64,000 nucleotides of DNA from Streptomyces sp. JB150 (GTDB taxonomy: Bacteria; Actinomycetota; Actinomycetes; Streptomycetales; Streptomycetaceae): the NCBI RefSeq assembly GCF_011193355.1, contig NZ_CP049780.1, positions 4,931,663-4,995,662 of the forward strand, in the 5' to 3' direction. The notes below the pieces were generated by a model, which searched no databases, was not told the DNA's origin, and was given only the letters and a program-made list of their open reading frames with translations. Both the position numbers and the translations under genes were made by a program. Each line of letters opens with the position of its first letter. The first letter of the stretch is position 1. Of the stretch, positions 47,334 to 56,279 are shown one piece after another.

Positions 47334-48194
47334 TCAGGCCAGGCCGCGGCGGGCCACCGCCGGCGGACGGTGACCGGCGATGGAGGCCACCATGTCCAGC
47401 ACCTGGCGGGTCTCGGCGACCTCGTGGACGCGGTACACCCGCGCGCCCAGCCACGCGGACACCGCGGTCGTCGCGAGCGTGCCGACGACCCGCTCCTTGA
47501 CCGGGCGGTCCAGCGTCTCCCCGACGAAGTCCTTGTTGGACAGCGACACCAGCACCGGCCACCCGGTCTCCACCATCTCGCCGAGCCGCCGCGTCGCCTC
47601 CAGGCTGTGCCGGGTGTTCTTGCCGAAGTCGTGACCGGGGTCGATCAGCACCGACTCGCGCGGCACCCCGAGCGCCACGGCCCGCTCGGCGAGCCCGACC
47701 GTCACCCGCAGGATGTCGGCCATGACGTCGTCGTACGTCACCCGGTGCGGACGCGTCCGCGGCTCGGCCCCGCCCGCGTGCGTGCACACCAGGCCCACCC
47801 CGTAGCGGGCCGCGACCTCCGCCAGCCGCGGGTCGACACCGCCCCACGCGTCGTTCAGCAGATCCGCGCCCGCCTCGCAGACGGCCTCGCCGACCTCCGC
47901 CCGCCAGGTGTCCACGCTGATCACCACGTCCGGGAAGCGCCGCCGCACCTCGGCCACGAACCCGACCGTGCGCCGCGCCTCCTCCTCGGCCGTCACCTCT
48001 TCGCCCGGCCCGGCCTTCACCCCGCCGATGTCGATGATCTCGGCGCCCTCGGCCACCGCCTGCTCCACCCGCGCGAGGGCCGGCTCGTCGCGGAACGTCG
48101 CGCCCTGGTCGTAGAAGGAGTCCGGGGTCCGGTTCACGATCGCCATGATCACCGGCTCGTGCGTGCCGAATTCACGCCTGCCCAGCCTGAGCAT
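47334..48194 (-). CDS. folP2: Dihydropteroate synthase-like protein, FolP2 type
   Basis: A 286-residue TIM-barrel protein of the DHPS family. The opening motif reads IVNRTPDSFYDQG, and the second reads IIDIGGVKAGPGEEV where active enzymes have the DIGGESTRPG pattern; SVDTWRAEV, LLNDAWGG, DPGHDFGKN and the C-terminal RVHEV are recognisable. Mycobacterial FolP2 with such changes lacks dihydropteroate synthase activity, so this is probably not the folate enzyme. ATG at 48194. Position between the LOG gene and the DivIVA-like gene matches the mycobacterial order. Confidence 0.82.
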   Translation of the reverse strand: MLRLGRREFGTHEPVIMAIVNRTPDSFYDQGATFRDEPALARVEQAVAEGAEIIDIGGVKAGPGEEVTAEEEARRTVGFVAEVRRRFPDVVISVDTWRAEVGEAVCEAGADLLNDAWGGVDPRLAEVAARYGVGLVCTHAGGAEPRTRPHRVTYDDVMADILRVTVGLAERAVALGVPRESVLIDPGHDFGKNTRHSLEATRRLGEMVETGWPVLVSLSNKDFVGETLDRPVKERVVGTLATTAVSAWLGARVYRVHEVAETRQVLDMVASIAGHRPPAVARRGLA

Positions 48195-48342
48195 CCCCTG
48201 TGACCTCTCCTCGTGCCTCGTGCTCGCGGTGGCCTTTCGACCGCCTGCGACCTTAACTGTCAGACTCGCATGGCACGATCGGACCCTGACACGTCCGACT
48301 CGATTCGACCGACTCGACCTACCCGACCGTGGGGGCCCAGCG

Positions 48343-48759
48343 ATGGTGATGTTCTTGTTCCTGGTCGTCGCGCTCGCCGTCGTGGTCGCCGCGGTGACGC
48401 TCGCCGTCGTGGGCGGCGGCGACCAGGCGCCGCTGCCGGAGGCCGCACCCGAACGACTGTACGACCCGCTGCCACCGGACCGCCCGGTCAGCCGCGCGGA
48501 CGTCGACGCCCTGCGCTTCCCCCTCGCCGCCCGGGGCTACCGGATGAGCGACGTCGACGACGCCCTGAACCGCCTCGCCGCCGAACTCGCCGAGCGCGAC
48601 GCCCGGATCGCCGACCTGGAGACCGCCCTGACCGGCGCCCTAACCTCCGGGGCCGCCGGGACCTCCGCGACCTCCGGCACCGCCGGTGGCCGGGACGAGC
48701 GGGTCTCCATGGAGAAGCCGGACGGGCCCGGCCGATTCGGACAGGACGACGAGAAATGA
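48343..48759 (+). CDS. Small membrane protein with DivIVA-like motif
   Basis: A 138-residue protein. One N-terminal membrane helix (MVMFLFLVVALAVVVAAVTL) is followed by a soluble part containing LRFPLAARGYRMSDVDDALN, the F-xxx-RGY-xxx-V-xxx-L pattern of DivIVA domains, then a short coiled coil (LAAELAERDARIADLE) and a disordered tail. ATG at 48343 or 48349. Its stop overlaps the tag start by 4 bases. Related small DivIVA-like membrane proteins sit beside these genes in other actinobacteria; a role at the cell pole is inferred. Confidence 0.82.
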   Translation: MVMFLFLVVALAVVVAAVTLAVVGGGDQAPLPEAAPERLYDPLPPDRPVSRADVDALRFPLAARGYRMSDVDDALNRLAAELAERDARIADLETALTGALTSGAAGTSATSGTAGGRDERVSMEKPDGPGRFGQDDEK

Positions 48760-49346
48760 CCGACGGCACGCCCCTGAAGGGCCCGGACGGCGCGCTGCGC
48801 TGCCCCTGGGCGCTGTCCGCCCCGGAGTACGTCGCGTACCACGACGAGGAGTGGGGCCGCCCGGTCCACGGCGACGACGCGCTCTTCGAACGCCTCTGCC
48901 TGGAGGCCTTCCAGTCCGGCCTGTCCTGGCTCACCATCCTGCGCCGCCGCCCCGGCTTCCGCGCCGCCTTCGCCGGCTTCGAGATCGCCTCGGTCGCCGC
49001 CTTTACCGACGAGGACCGCACCCGCCTCCTCGCCGACCCCGGCATCATCCGCAACCGCGCCAAGATCGACGCCACCCTCGCCAACGCGCGGGTGCTGGCC
49101 GAGTGGGCCCCGGGCGAGCTGGACGAGCTGATCTGGTCCCACGCCCCCGACCCGGCCGGCCGCCCGGTCCCCAAGACCCTCGCGGACGTCCCCGCGATCA
49201 CCCCCGAGTCGACGGCCCTGTCCAAGGCGCTGAAGAAGCGGGGCCTGCGCTTCGTCGGGCCTACGACGGCGTACGCGCTGATGCAGGCGTGCGGCCTGGT
49301 CGACGACCACCTCGCCGACTGCACCGCGCGCCGCGCCCCCGCCTGA
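48756..49346 (+). CDS. tag: DNA-3-methyladenine glycosylase I
   Basis: Base-excision repair enzyme that removes 3-methyladenine. 196 residues. N-terminal CPWALSAPEYVAYHDEEWG supplies the first Cys and His of the zinc site, and C-terminal DDHLADC supplies the second His and Cys, as in E. coli Tag. The catalytic-core stretch AFQSGLSWLTILRRRPGFRA is strongly conserved. ATG at 48756 overlaps the previous stop (ATGA). Confidence 0.95.
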   Translation: MTDGTPLKGPDGALRCPWALSAPEYVAYHDEEWGRPVHGDDALFERLCLEAFQSGLSWLTILRRRPGFRAAFAGFEIASVAAFTDEDRTRLLADPGIIRNRAKIDATLANARVLAEWAPGELDELIWSHAPDPAGRPVPKTLADVPAITPESTALSKALKKRGLRFVGPTTAYALMQACGLVDDHLADCTARRAPA

Positions 49347-49358
49347 CCCGGCCGCCGG

Positions 49359-50162
49359 CTACCGGCCCAGGTACTTGGGCTTCTCCTTGTTCACGAAGGC
49401 CCGCACCGCGATGGCGTGGTCTTCGGAGGCCCCCGCCCGCGTCTGGAGCTCGTCCTCCTTCTCCAGGGCCTCCTCGAAGGTGTGGGTGAGCGCGTACGCC
49501 AGGGACTCCTTCAGCGCCGCGTACGCCACCGTCGGACCCTCGGCCAGCTGGCGGGCCACCTGCTCCGCCTGGGCGCGCAGCTCGGCCGCCGGCACCACCC
49601 GGTTGGCGATGCCCAGCTCGTGGGCCTCCTGCGCCGTGACGTTGCGGGGGAAGAGCAGCAGGTCGGCGGCGCGGCCCGGGCCGACGATCCGCGGCAGGGT
49701 CCAGGAGATGCCCGAGTCGGCGGTGAGCGCGACCCCGGCGAAGGAGGTGTTGAAGGCGGCGGTGTCCGCCACCACCCGGTAGTCCGCGGCCAGCGCGAAC
49801 CCGAACCCGGCCCCGGCGGCCACGCCGTTCACGCCCGCGACCACGGGCTTGCGCATCCCGGCCAGCGCCCGCGCGATCGGGTTGTAGTGCTCCCGCACGG
49901 TGCTCATGGTCTGCCCCTCGCCGGCCTCCCGGTCGGCGGCCAGCAGCCCGATGTGCTCCTTGAGGTCCTGGCCCACGCAGAACGCCCGGTCCCCGGCGGC
50001 GGTGAGGAGCACCGCCCGGACGGCGTCGTCGTCCGCCGCGGACCGCACCGCCTCCCGGAGGGCGACCTTGGTCTCGATGTTCAGCGCGTTCATCGCCTCC
50101 GGGCGGTTCAGCGTGATCGTCGCGAGTCCGTCGGTCACCTCGTAGAGCACGGTGTCGGCCAT
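49359..50162 (-). CDS. Enoyl-CoA hydratase/isomerase family protein (PaaG-like)
   Basis: A 267-residue crotonase-fold protein. The CoA-binding start ITLNRPEAMNALN, oxyanion-hole segments AFCVGQDLKE and GVAAGAGFGFALAADYRV, and TADSGISWTLPR, with an Asp in the position used by PaaG-type isomerases rather than the hydratase Glu pair, are visible. It may therefore isomerise an epoxyphenylacetyl-CoA-like or enoyl-CoA substrate. ATG at 50162. Convergent with tag, 12 bases apart. Substrate unknown. Confidence 0.88.
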   Translation of the reverse strand: MADTVLYEVTDGLATITLNRPEAMNALNIETKVALREAVRSAADDDAVRAVLLTAAGDRAFCVGQDLKEHIGLLAADREAGEGQTMSTVREHYNPIARALAGMRKPVVAGVNGVAAGAGFGFALAADYRVVADTAAFNTSFAGVALTADSGISWTLPRIVGPGRAADLLLFPRNVTAQEAHELGIANRVVPAAELRAQAEQVARQLAEGPTVAYAALKESLAYALTHTFEEALEKEDELQTRAGASEDHAIAVRAFVNKEKPKYLGR

Positions 50163-50386
50163 GGCGTTTCCCCTCCGGTACGGGTCCTGTGTACGGGGCC
50201 CTGTGTGCGGCCCCGGGTACGAAGGACAGCATGGCGGAGATCACGGACGACGTCGTGTGACCTGCGTCAAAGAATGCGGGCCGGTTTCCGCTCGGCGCAG
50301 CGACCCGCGGCGGCGCAGTATCGCAGTCACATCGCCGAATTGAGTGGTTTTGCTCGCGCGCGTTGCCCAAGCGATGCCGACCGATG

Positions 50387-50417
50387 TTGGTCATCGGGTC
50401 GTGCGATGCGGGATAAT
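50387..50417 (+). promoter_or_regulatory. Candidate sigma-70-type promoter of the DUF3117 gene
   Basis: TTGGTC (50387-50392) and GATAAT (50412-50417) with a 19-base spacer, about 115 bases before the start codon. The -10 box is good and the spacer is slightly long. The rest of 50163-50532 shows no gene and should also hold the leftward promoter of the crotonase gene. Confidence 0.4.
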
Positions 50418-50532
50418 GGCCTGGAAGCAATGTGTTCGATGCCGGTGTCGCGTGTCCCGCTCACGGAGCGCGCGTGCCCCCCAGTGGGCCGTCGGCTTTG
50501 ACGATGAGCTGGTTTCAGGAAGGGGAACGAGC

Positions 50533-50700
50533 ATGGCGGCCATGAAGCCGCGAACGGGTGACGGCCCGCTCGAGGTGACCAAGGAGGGGCGGGGCATCGT
50601 CATGCGCGTTCCGCTCGAAGGCGGCGGTCGGCTCGTCGTCGAGCTGACCCCGGACGAGGCCGACGCGCTCGGCGACGCCCTCAAGAAGGTCGTGGGCTGA
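50533..50700 (+). CDS. DUF3117 small conserved protein
   Basis: A 55-residue protein MAAMKPRTGDGPLEVTKEGR continuing to a C-terminal ELTPDEADALGDALKKVVG, the typical DUF3117 sequence that is nearly invariant across actinobacteria (Rv1211-like). No membrane segment. ATG at 50533 with GGAAGGGGAACG upstream. Followed by a hairpin terminator. Function unknown. Confidence 0.93.
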   Translation: MAAMKPRTGDGPLEVTKEGRGIVMRVPLEGGGRLVVELTPDEADALGDALKKVVG

Positions 50701-50730
50701 ACGCGCGCAAGCGACCATACCCCTTCGGCC

Positions 50731-50758
50731 GCCCCGGCACCGCACCTGGTGCCGGGGC
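50731..50758 (+). terminator. Hairpin terminator of the DUF3117 gene
   Basis: Perfect 10-bp stem (50731-50740 with 50749-50758) and an 8-base loop, 30 bases after the stop. Confidence 0.8.
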
Positions 50759-50769
50759 GGCTGCGTTCC

Positions 50770-50945
50770 CACGATCCACGGGTTCCACGGCCGGCCCACG
50801 GGTCCACGGCCGACCGGCCCACGGGTTCCACGGCCGACCGGTCCACGGGGCTGCGGCCGGCCGGTCCACGGGGCTGCGGCCGGCCTGCCGGTCCATGGGT
50901 CCACGGCCCGTCCGCGGGGCCACGACAGGCCTGTCGGTCCAGGGG
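50770..50945. repeat. Degenerate intergenic tandem repeat
   Basis: Six or so units of 20-26 bases built from CCACGGCCGACCGG plus CCACGGG variants (for example CCACGGCCGACCGGCCCACG and a variant with CTGCGGCCGGCCGG). It lies between the DUF3117 terminator and the 3' end of the methyltransferase gene. It is not coding in a sensible frame. Unit boundaries are approximate. Confidence 0.8.
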
Positions 50946-50976
50946 TGCACGACGGCTCCTCCGCGTGCCGCACGGC

Positions 50977-51627
50977 TCACGGGCGCGCGGTGTCCGGGCG
51001 CTTGACCGCGCACAGCAGGCCGTCGCCCACCGGCAGCAGGGACGGCACCAGCTCCTGGCTCTCGCGCACCGTGCGCAGCAGCTCGCGCAGGCGTACGACC
51101 TCCGTGGGCTGGGGCCCGGAGTCCACCGTGCGGCCGTGCGCGAAGACGCCCTCGAAGACCACCAGCCCGCCCGGCCGCAGCAGGCGCAACGATTCAGCGA
51201 GGTACTCCAGCACCTCCAGCCGGTCACCGTCGCAGAAGACCAGGTCATAGCCGGCGTCCGCGAGCCGGGGCAGCACGTCCAGCGCCCGGCCCGGGATGAA
51301 GCGCGCCCGGTTGCTCGCGAACCCGGACGCGCGGAACGCCTGCCGGGCGAACTGCTGGTGCTCCGGCTCGGGGTCCACGGTGGTCAGCACGCCGTCGGGG
51401 CGCATCCCGTGCAGCAGGTGGATGCCGGACACCCCGGTTCCGGTGCCGATCTCCGCGACCGCCTTGGCGTCCACGGAGGCGGCCAGCAAACGCAGCGCGG
51501 CGCCCGCGCCGGGCGACACCGAGCGCAGCCCCGCCTCACGGGCCCGGTCGCGGGCCCAGCGCAGCGTTTCGTCCTCGGCGACATAGGCGTCGGCGAACGC
51601 CCAGCTCGTCTGCCGGTTGCCGGTAAT
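50977..51627 (-). CDS. SAM-dependent O-methyltransferase (Rv1220c-like), apparent ATT start
   Basis: A 216-residue class-I methyltransferase. The N-terminal helix region GNRQTSWAFADAYVAEDETL precedes motif I (VAEIGTGTGVSGIHLL near residue 60), the acidic TTVDPEPEH end of strand 2 and FCDGDRLEVLEYL, a catechol-type O-methyltransferase layout. A GTG at 51519 would remove the conserved N-terminal 36 residues. In the longer frame no ATG, GTG or TTG is well placed, but AGGAG lies 6 bases before ATT at 51627. It diverges from the ECF sigma gene, as in mycobacteria. Substrate unknown. Confidence 0.8.
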   Translation of the reverse strand: MTGNRQTSWAFADAYVAEDETLRWARDRAREAGLRSVSPGAGAALRLLAASVDAKAVAEIGTGTGVSGIHLLHGMRPDGVLTTVDPEPEHQQFARQAFRASGFASNRARFIPGRALDVLPRLADAGYDLVFCDGDRLEVLEYLAESLRLLRPGGLVVFEGVFAHGRTVDSGPQPTEVVRLRELLRTVRESQELVPSLLPVGDGLLCAVKRPDTARP

Positions 51628-51679
51628 GACCCTCTCCTGTCCCCACGGTTGCCTCGGCGTGACTGTATCCGTTGGCGCC

Positions 51680-51706
51680 GGGAACCCGCAGATGGGACCG
51701 GGCGTT
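51680..51706 (+). promoter_or_regulatory. Sigma-R/SigH-type ECF promoter candidate upstream of the sigma gene
   Basis: GGGAAC (51680-51685) and GTT (51704-51706) separated by exactly 18 bases fit the thiol-stress ECF consensus (GGGAAY-N18-GTT) known for Streptomyces sigma-R and mycobacterial SigH. Initiation would fall near 51712, upstream of both candidate starts of the sigma factor gene (51740 and 51857). Confidence 0.6.
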
Positions 51707-51856
51707 TAGAGGGGTGGGAGACGAGAGCGGGGGACACAGTTGGATCACGAAGAGGAGCGGTGCGCGGAGCAAGTGCTGACGCAGCCGTATGAGCCGTGGC
51801 AGCCCAGATCAAAAGCTCGTAAAACCGCTTATCCGGAGCTAACGGACGAGGTGGCT

Positions 51857-52639
51857 ATGGTAGGGGCTCCACTGGACACCACCAGAGCCGACAGGGGAGG
51901 TGCGGCTGCGCCTGTGGACCGGGGAGGAGTGCTGCGGCGCTTCCTCGGGTCGGCAGGCAGGCCGAAATCCGTGAACGACACCGCTGACCACAGCCACGCC
52001 GCCGGCCACGCCGTCGGCCCTGCCCAGACCGCGACCTTCTCCACCGACGCGGACGGGCAGGCGTGGACTCCGCCCACCTGGGAGGAGATCGTCAGCATGC
52101 ACAGCGGACGCGTCTACCGCCTGGCGTACCGCCTGACCGGCAACCAGCACGACGCCGAGGACCTCACCCAGGAGGTCTTCGTCCGTGTCTTCCGCTCCCT
52201 GTCGACGTACACCCCGGGCACCTTCGAGGGCTGGCTGCACCGCATCACCACCAACCTGTTCCTGGACATGGTGCGGCGCAAGCAGCGCATCCGCTTCGAC
52301 GCCCTCGGCGAGGACGCGGCGGAGCGCCTGCCCAGCCGTGACCCCTCCCCGCAGCAGGTCCTCAACGACGCGCACTTCGACGCCGACGTCCAGCAGGCCC
52401 TCGACACCCTCGCGCCCGAGTTCCGCGCCGCGGTCGTCCTGTGCGACATCGAGGGGCTGTCGTACGAGGAGATCGCCGCGACCCTCGGCGTGAAGCTCGG
52501 CACCGTCCGCTCCCGGATCCACCGCGGCCGCTCCCAGCTGCGCAAGGCCCTCGCGCACCGGTCTCCGGAGGCGCGCGCCGAGCGCCGCTCCTTCCTGGCC
52601 CGTGTCCCCGCGCTGGGAGGAGGGGGCGCGTCCGCGTGA
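51857..52639 (+). CDS. ECF RNA polymerase sigma factor, orthologue of mycobacterial SigE
   Basis: A 260-residue group-IV sigma factor. A disordered N-terminus (about 75 residues) precedes region 2 ([20 protein letters not shown], then [20 protein letters not shown]) and region 4 ([20 protein letters not shown] and the helix-turn-helix [20 protein letters not shown]). ATG at 51857 has GAGG upstream. A TTG at 51740 in the same frame, with GCGGGGG upstream, would add 39 residues. It overlaps the anti-sigma gene (GTGA). The name sigE is avoided because Streptomyces uses it for a different cell-envelope sigma factor. Confidence 0.9.
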   Translation: MVGAPLDTTRADRGGAAAPVDRGGVLRRFLGSAGRPKSVNDTADHSHAAGHAVGPAQTATFSTDADGQAWTPPTWEEIVSMHSGRVYRLAYRLTGNQHDAEDLTQEVFVRVFRSLSTYTPGTFEGWLHRITTNLFLDMVRRKQRIRFDALGEDAAERLPSRDPSPQQVLNDAHFDADVQQALDTLAPEFRAAVVLCDIEGLSYEEIAATLGVKLGTVRSRIHRGRSQLRKALAHRSPEARAERRSFLARVPALGGGGASA

Positions 52640-53586
52640 GTGGATCACGGCCGAAACCTGCCGAGGGACACCTCGCAGAGCAGCACCTGGGAGACCGACT
52701 CGCCGCGCTGGTCGACGGTGAGCTCGGTCATGACGCGCGCGAGCGCGTGCTGGCACACGTGGCGACCTGCCCGAAGTGCAAGGCGGAGGTGGACGCGCAG
52801 CGCCGCCTGAAGAACGTCTTCGCGGAAGCGGCCCCGCCGCCGCCCTCCGAGAGCTTCCTGGCCCGGCTCCAGGGGCTGCCGGGGGGAAGCGGCCTGGACG
52901 GCGGTGACGCGCCGTTCGGCGGGAGCGCACTGCCCGGCGGCCTGCCGGGGCGTCCCGGCGCCGGGGGCGTCTTCGGGCTGAAGCGGGGCGGTGAGCGCTT
53001 CGAGCTGGACTACCTGCCGGCCCGCACGCACACCTCCGTTCTCCCGGCCGCCGCGCAGCGCGGCTTCCGCATCCACGACGTCGGCCGGTCCGACGGCGAG
53101 CGCGCCTCACGCGGGCGGCGGTTCGCGTTCGTCGCAGCCGGGGCGGTGTCCCTGGCCGCGATCGCACTGGGCGGCGTCACCACCGGGGCGCCCGGTGACC
53201 CGGAGACGCGGGGCGGCTCCGGCAGCAATGTGACGCCGATGCGCACACCGGGCACGGGTACCGCCACGGCGCCGGACAGCCAGCGGCGGCGCGCGGTGGC
53301 GCCCCTGCTCGCACAAATCCAGGGCGGCCGCGCACTGGGCGAGACACCGGCGGCGTCGACGGGAGTGTCGGCACCGCTGCTGCCCGGCGTCACCTCCCAG
53401 TCCGCGCACGCGCTCACCACCCCGCCGGCGGTCGGCGCGGCGACCCTGTCCCCGCTGATACGTCCGCTCACCGCCACACCCCCGGTCAGCCTGACGGGCT
53501 GGTCCATGGCGCACGAGCTGACCACGCCAGGCCTGCTCACGGCTTCCCCCACACCCGACCCGAGCGGCACCCGCCCCACTCGCTGA
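52636..53586 (+). CDS. Membrane-spanning ZAS-type anti-sigma factor (RseA-like)
   Basis: A 316-residue protein. The N-terminal ZAS domain (about 18-60, [20 protein letters not shown]) carries the H-xxx-C-xx-C motif in HVATCPKC near residue 42, which can coordinate zinc and sense thiol oxidation. A linker of about 90 residues leads to one transmembrane helix (about 156-178, [19 protein letters not shown]) and an outer Thr/Pro-rich tail. The GTG start overlaps the sigma gene stop (GTGA), giving near-equal production. It should hold the sigma factor until an envelope or redox signal arrives. Confidence 0.9.
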   Translation: MSGSRPKPAEGHLAEQHLGDRLAALVDGELGHDARERVLAHVATCPKCKAEVDAQRRLKNVFAEAAPPPPSESFLARLQGLPGGSGLDGGDAPFGGSALPGGLPGRPGAGGVFGLKRGGERFELDYLPARTHTSVLPAAAQRGFRIHDVGRSDGERASRGRRFAFVAAGAVSLAAIALGGVTTGAPGDPETRGGSGSNVTPMRTPGTGTATAPDSQRRRAVAPLLAQIQGGRALGETPAASTGVSAPLLPGVTSQSAHALTTPPAVGAATLSPLIRPLTATPPVSLTGWSMAHELTTPGLLTASPTPDPSGTRPTR

Positions 53587-53719
53587 CCGGCCTCTGCGGA
53601 TCACCCCGCGAACCTGGTTGAATCCCGGGATGGACCGCGCCCCGCCACACCGGGGCGCGGAGTCGACACATCGCGGCCACCACCGACGAGCCGGGCCGCG
53701 GCCAGCTGTGGGGGAGAGC

Positions 53720-56122
53720 ATGAACGAGGGGAAGCCCACGCAGAGCCCTTCGGGCCGCCCGGACGAGGCGACACCGCAGGCGACCACGCCGGAGCCCGTC
53801 AGCGCCCCCATCCGGCGCCCCGAGCCCGACGGCGACTTCGAACTGGACGCTCCCGCGGGGGCGCGCGGCGACGAGTCCGAGGCGGGTGCGTCTGCGCGGG
53901 TGTCCGGCGCTGGTTCCCCTGCCGCGGAGGCGTCCGAGGCGAACGGCGACTCGGCGCTGAGCGCATCTGCGGGGGCGCTCGGTGAGGGGTCTGCTGCCGG
54001 GGCCGGTACGGCTTCCGCAGGCGGTGGCGGTGAGGCCGCTACGGCTTCCGTCGACGGTGACGGTGACTTCGAGTTGCGGCGCCCGGAGCAGCCGGTGGAC
54101 CCGGCGAGCGCGACCGGCACGGCCGACCCCGGTACGGGGGCTGCCCTCGCCGTGGCCGGCGGCGCCGCAGTGGGCTCCGCCGAGGAAGCAGTGGCGCTCC
54201 CAGCGGAGCCTGCCACCGCCGCGAGCCGGCACCCCGAGGGGACTCCCGGCGCCGAGTCACGGGCCGTCGATGCCTCGGGCACCGCCGGGGGAGCGGCTGC
54301 GGGCGCGGGCGTCGAAGCGGCGCCCGTCGAGCTCTCCGGGACCCCCGGGACCTCTGAGGCCTTGGAAACCCCCGAGGCATCCGAAGCTCGCGAGACTTCC
54401 GAGGCCTCCGGCACTGCCGTGCAGTCCCGTGTCCTGCCCGTCGCCCCCGCCGCCGACGCCGTGAAGCCCCTCCACGACCCCGACCCCTACAGCACCCCTC
54501 CCTACGGCGAACCGGGCCCCTGGGCGCCCGCCCCGCCCGTACAACACCCGGCGGTGACGCCCGCTCAGGGCACGGCGATACCCATGCCCCCGCCGCTCGC
54601 CGCGGACCCCCTCGCCGCCCCTCACCCGGCGACGCCCGCCGCGTCCCACCCCGCCTCGCACCCAGCGGCTGCCGCGCCCCACCTCGCTACCCCCGTGCCT
54701 GGACCCTCCGCGCACCCCACACCGCCCCCGATCGCTCCCTCCACGCCGTCCACGCCGTCCACGCCGTCCGTGCCCTCCGCGGCCCATCCCGCCACGCCCC
54801 CGATCGCCCCCGCGCACGGGGCCGTCGCGGCGCACGGTGAGGGCGGTGGGGGCGTGGCGGACGCCGCCGGTGCCTCCGCGCCCGCGCCCGGCGGGTCCGC
54901 CTCCACACCCCCCGCCGACCCGTGGCGGCGCTACGACCCCTGGGCGGCGGCAGCCGCCTCCGCCGGGCCGCTGCAGCAGACCGGCGCCGCGGTGCCCACC
55001 CAGCGGCAGCGCCGGACGCGGACCAGGAAGGCACTGATCGGCGCGGCGGTGCTGCTGGCCCTGGTGTCCGGTGGGGCCGGCGGTCTCGTCGGGGCGTACC
55101 TGGAGCGCAACGGCGGCGTTGGGCAGGTGGAGCTGCCGCAGGCCGGGAAGGAGAGCACGGAGCGGGCCGCGGGCACCGTCGCCGGGATCGCGGCCCGGGC
55201 CCTGCCCAGCGTCGTCACCCTGCATGTCTCCGGCGGGGACGAGTCCGGCACCGGCACCGGCTTCGTGCTCGACACCCGCGGCCACATCCTCACCAACAAC
55301 CACGTCGTCGAGCCCGCCGGCGCCGACGGCGGGATAACGGTCACCTTCAACAGCGGCGACACCGCGAAGGCCGAGGTGGTCGGCCGGGACAGCGGCTACG
55401 ACCTCGCCGTCGTCCGGGTGCGCGGCGTCAGCGGGCTGAAGCCGCTGCCGCTCGGCAACTCCGACAACGTCCAGGTCGGCGACCCGGTCGTGGCCATCGG
55501 CGCGCCCTTCGACCTGGCCGGCACCGTCACCTCCGGGATCATCTCCGCCAAGGAGCGTCCCATCACGGCCGGCGGCGAGAAGGGCGACGGCAGTGACGTG
55601 AGTTACGTCGACGCCCTGCAGACCGACGCGCCCATCAACCCGGGCAACTCCGGCGGCCCCCTCCTCGACGCGCGGGCCCGCGTCATCGGCATCAACTCCG
55701 CGATCCGTTCCGCCGACAGCGGCGCGGACCTGGACGGCGGCCAGTCCGGCTCCATCGGCCTCGGCTTCGCCATCCCCATCAACCAGGGCAAGCGGGTCGC
55801 CGAGGAGCTGATCAACACCGGCAAGGCCACCCACCCCGTGATCGGCGTCACCCTGGACATGGGCTACACCGGGGACGGCGCCCGCGTCGGCACCAAGGGC
55901 AGCGACGGCGGCTCCGCCGTCACTCCGGGCGGCCCCGGCGACCGGGCCGGCATCGAACCCGGTGACGTCGTCACGGAAGTCGACGGTCAGCGCGTGCACT
56001 CCGGCGAGGAACTGATCGTCAAGACCCGCGCCCACCGCCCCGGAGACCGCCTGGAACTGACCGTCGTACGCGACGGCGAGGAGCGGACGGTCTCCCTGGT
56101 CCTCGGCTCCTCGGAGGACTGA
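53720..56122 (+). CDS. htrA: HtrA/DegP-like membrane-anchored serine protease
   Basis: An 800-residue protein. A very long Ala/Pro-rich, probably disordered cytoplasmic region (about 1-430) precedes a transmembrane helix (about 440-465, ALIGAAVLLALVSGGAGGLV), a trypsin-like protease domain with His in TNNHVV, Asp in GYDLAVV and Ser in PGNSGGP, and a C-terminal PDZ domain (from HPVIGVTLDMG). ATG at 53720 has GGGGAG upstream. It lies 133 bases after the anti-sigma gene. In mycobacteria the same pair controls envelope stress, with HtrA processing RseA; the same here is inference. Confidence 0.93.
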   Translation: MNEGKPTQSPSGRPDEATPQATTPEPVSAPIRRPEPDGDFELDAPAGARGDESEAGASARVSGAGSPAAEASEANGDSALSASAGALGEGSAAGAGTASAGGGGEAATASVDGDGDFELRRPEQPVDPASATGTADPGTGAALAVAGGAAVGSAEEAVALPAEPATAASRHPEGTPGAESRAVDASGTAGGAAAGAGVEAAPVELSGTPGTSEALETPEASEARETSEASGTAVQSRVLPVAPAADAVKPLHDPDPYSTPPYGEPGPWAPAPPVQHPAVTPAQGTAIPMPPPLAADPLAAPHPATPAASHPASHPAAAAPHLATPVPGPSAHPTPPPIAPSTPSTPSTPSVPSAAHPATPPIAPAHGAVAAHGEGGGGVADAAGASAPAPGGSASTPPADPWRRYDPWAAAAASAGPLQQTGAAVPTQRQRRTRTRKALIGAAVLLALVSGGAGGLVGAYLERNGGVGQVELPQAGKESTERAAGTVAGIAARALPSVVTLHVSGGDESGTGTGFVLDTRGHILTNNHVVEPAGADGGITVTFNSGDTAKAEVVGRDSGYDLAVVRVRGVSGLKPLPLGNSDNVQVGDPVVAIGAPFDLAGTVTSGIISAKERPITAGGEKGDGSDVSYVDALQTDAPINPGNSGGPLLDARARVIGINSAIRSADSGADLDGGQSGSIGLGFAIPINQGKRVAEELINTGKATHPVIGVTLDMGYTGDGARVGTKGSDGGSAVTPGGPGDRAGIEPGDVVTEVDGQRVHSGEELIVKTRAHRPGDRLELTVVRDGEERTVSLVLGSSED
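54743..54769 (+). repeat. 9-bp tandem repeat in the htrA linker
   Basis: Three perfect copies of ACGCCGTCC in frame, encoding Thr-Pro-Ser repeats in the disordered N-terminal part; a fourth, altered unit follows. Confidence 0.9.
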
Positions 56123-56279
56123 CCGGCGCACGGCCGGCCGGGCAGGCGATCGAGGACGGAACCGAGAAACCGCTCACATACACACACTCGGGGGTCACGG
56201 GACGGTACCGGTCGGACAGGATCGACGGGTACCGTGGATGCGGCCCGGGACCGCGGGAGGACATCGCAAGGAGCTTCAG

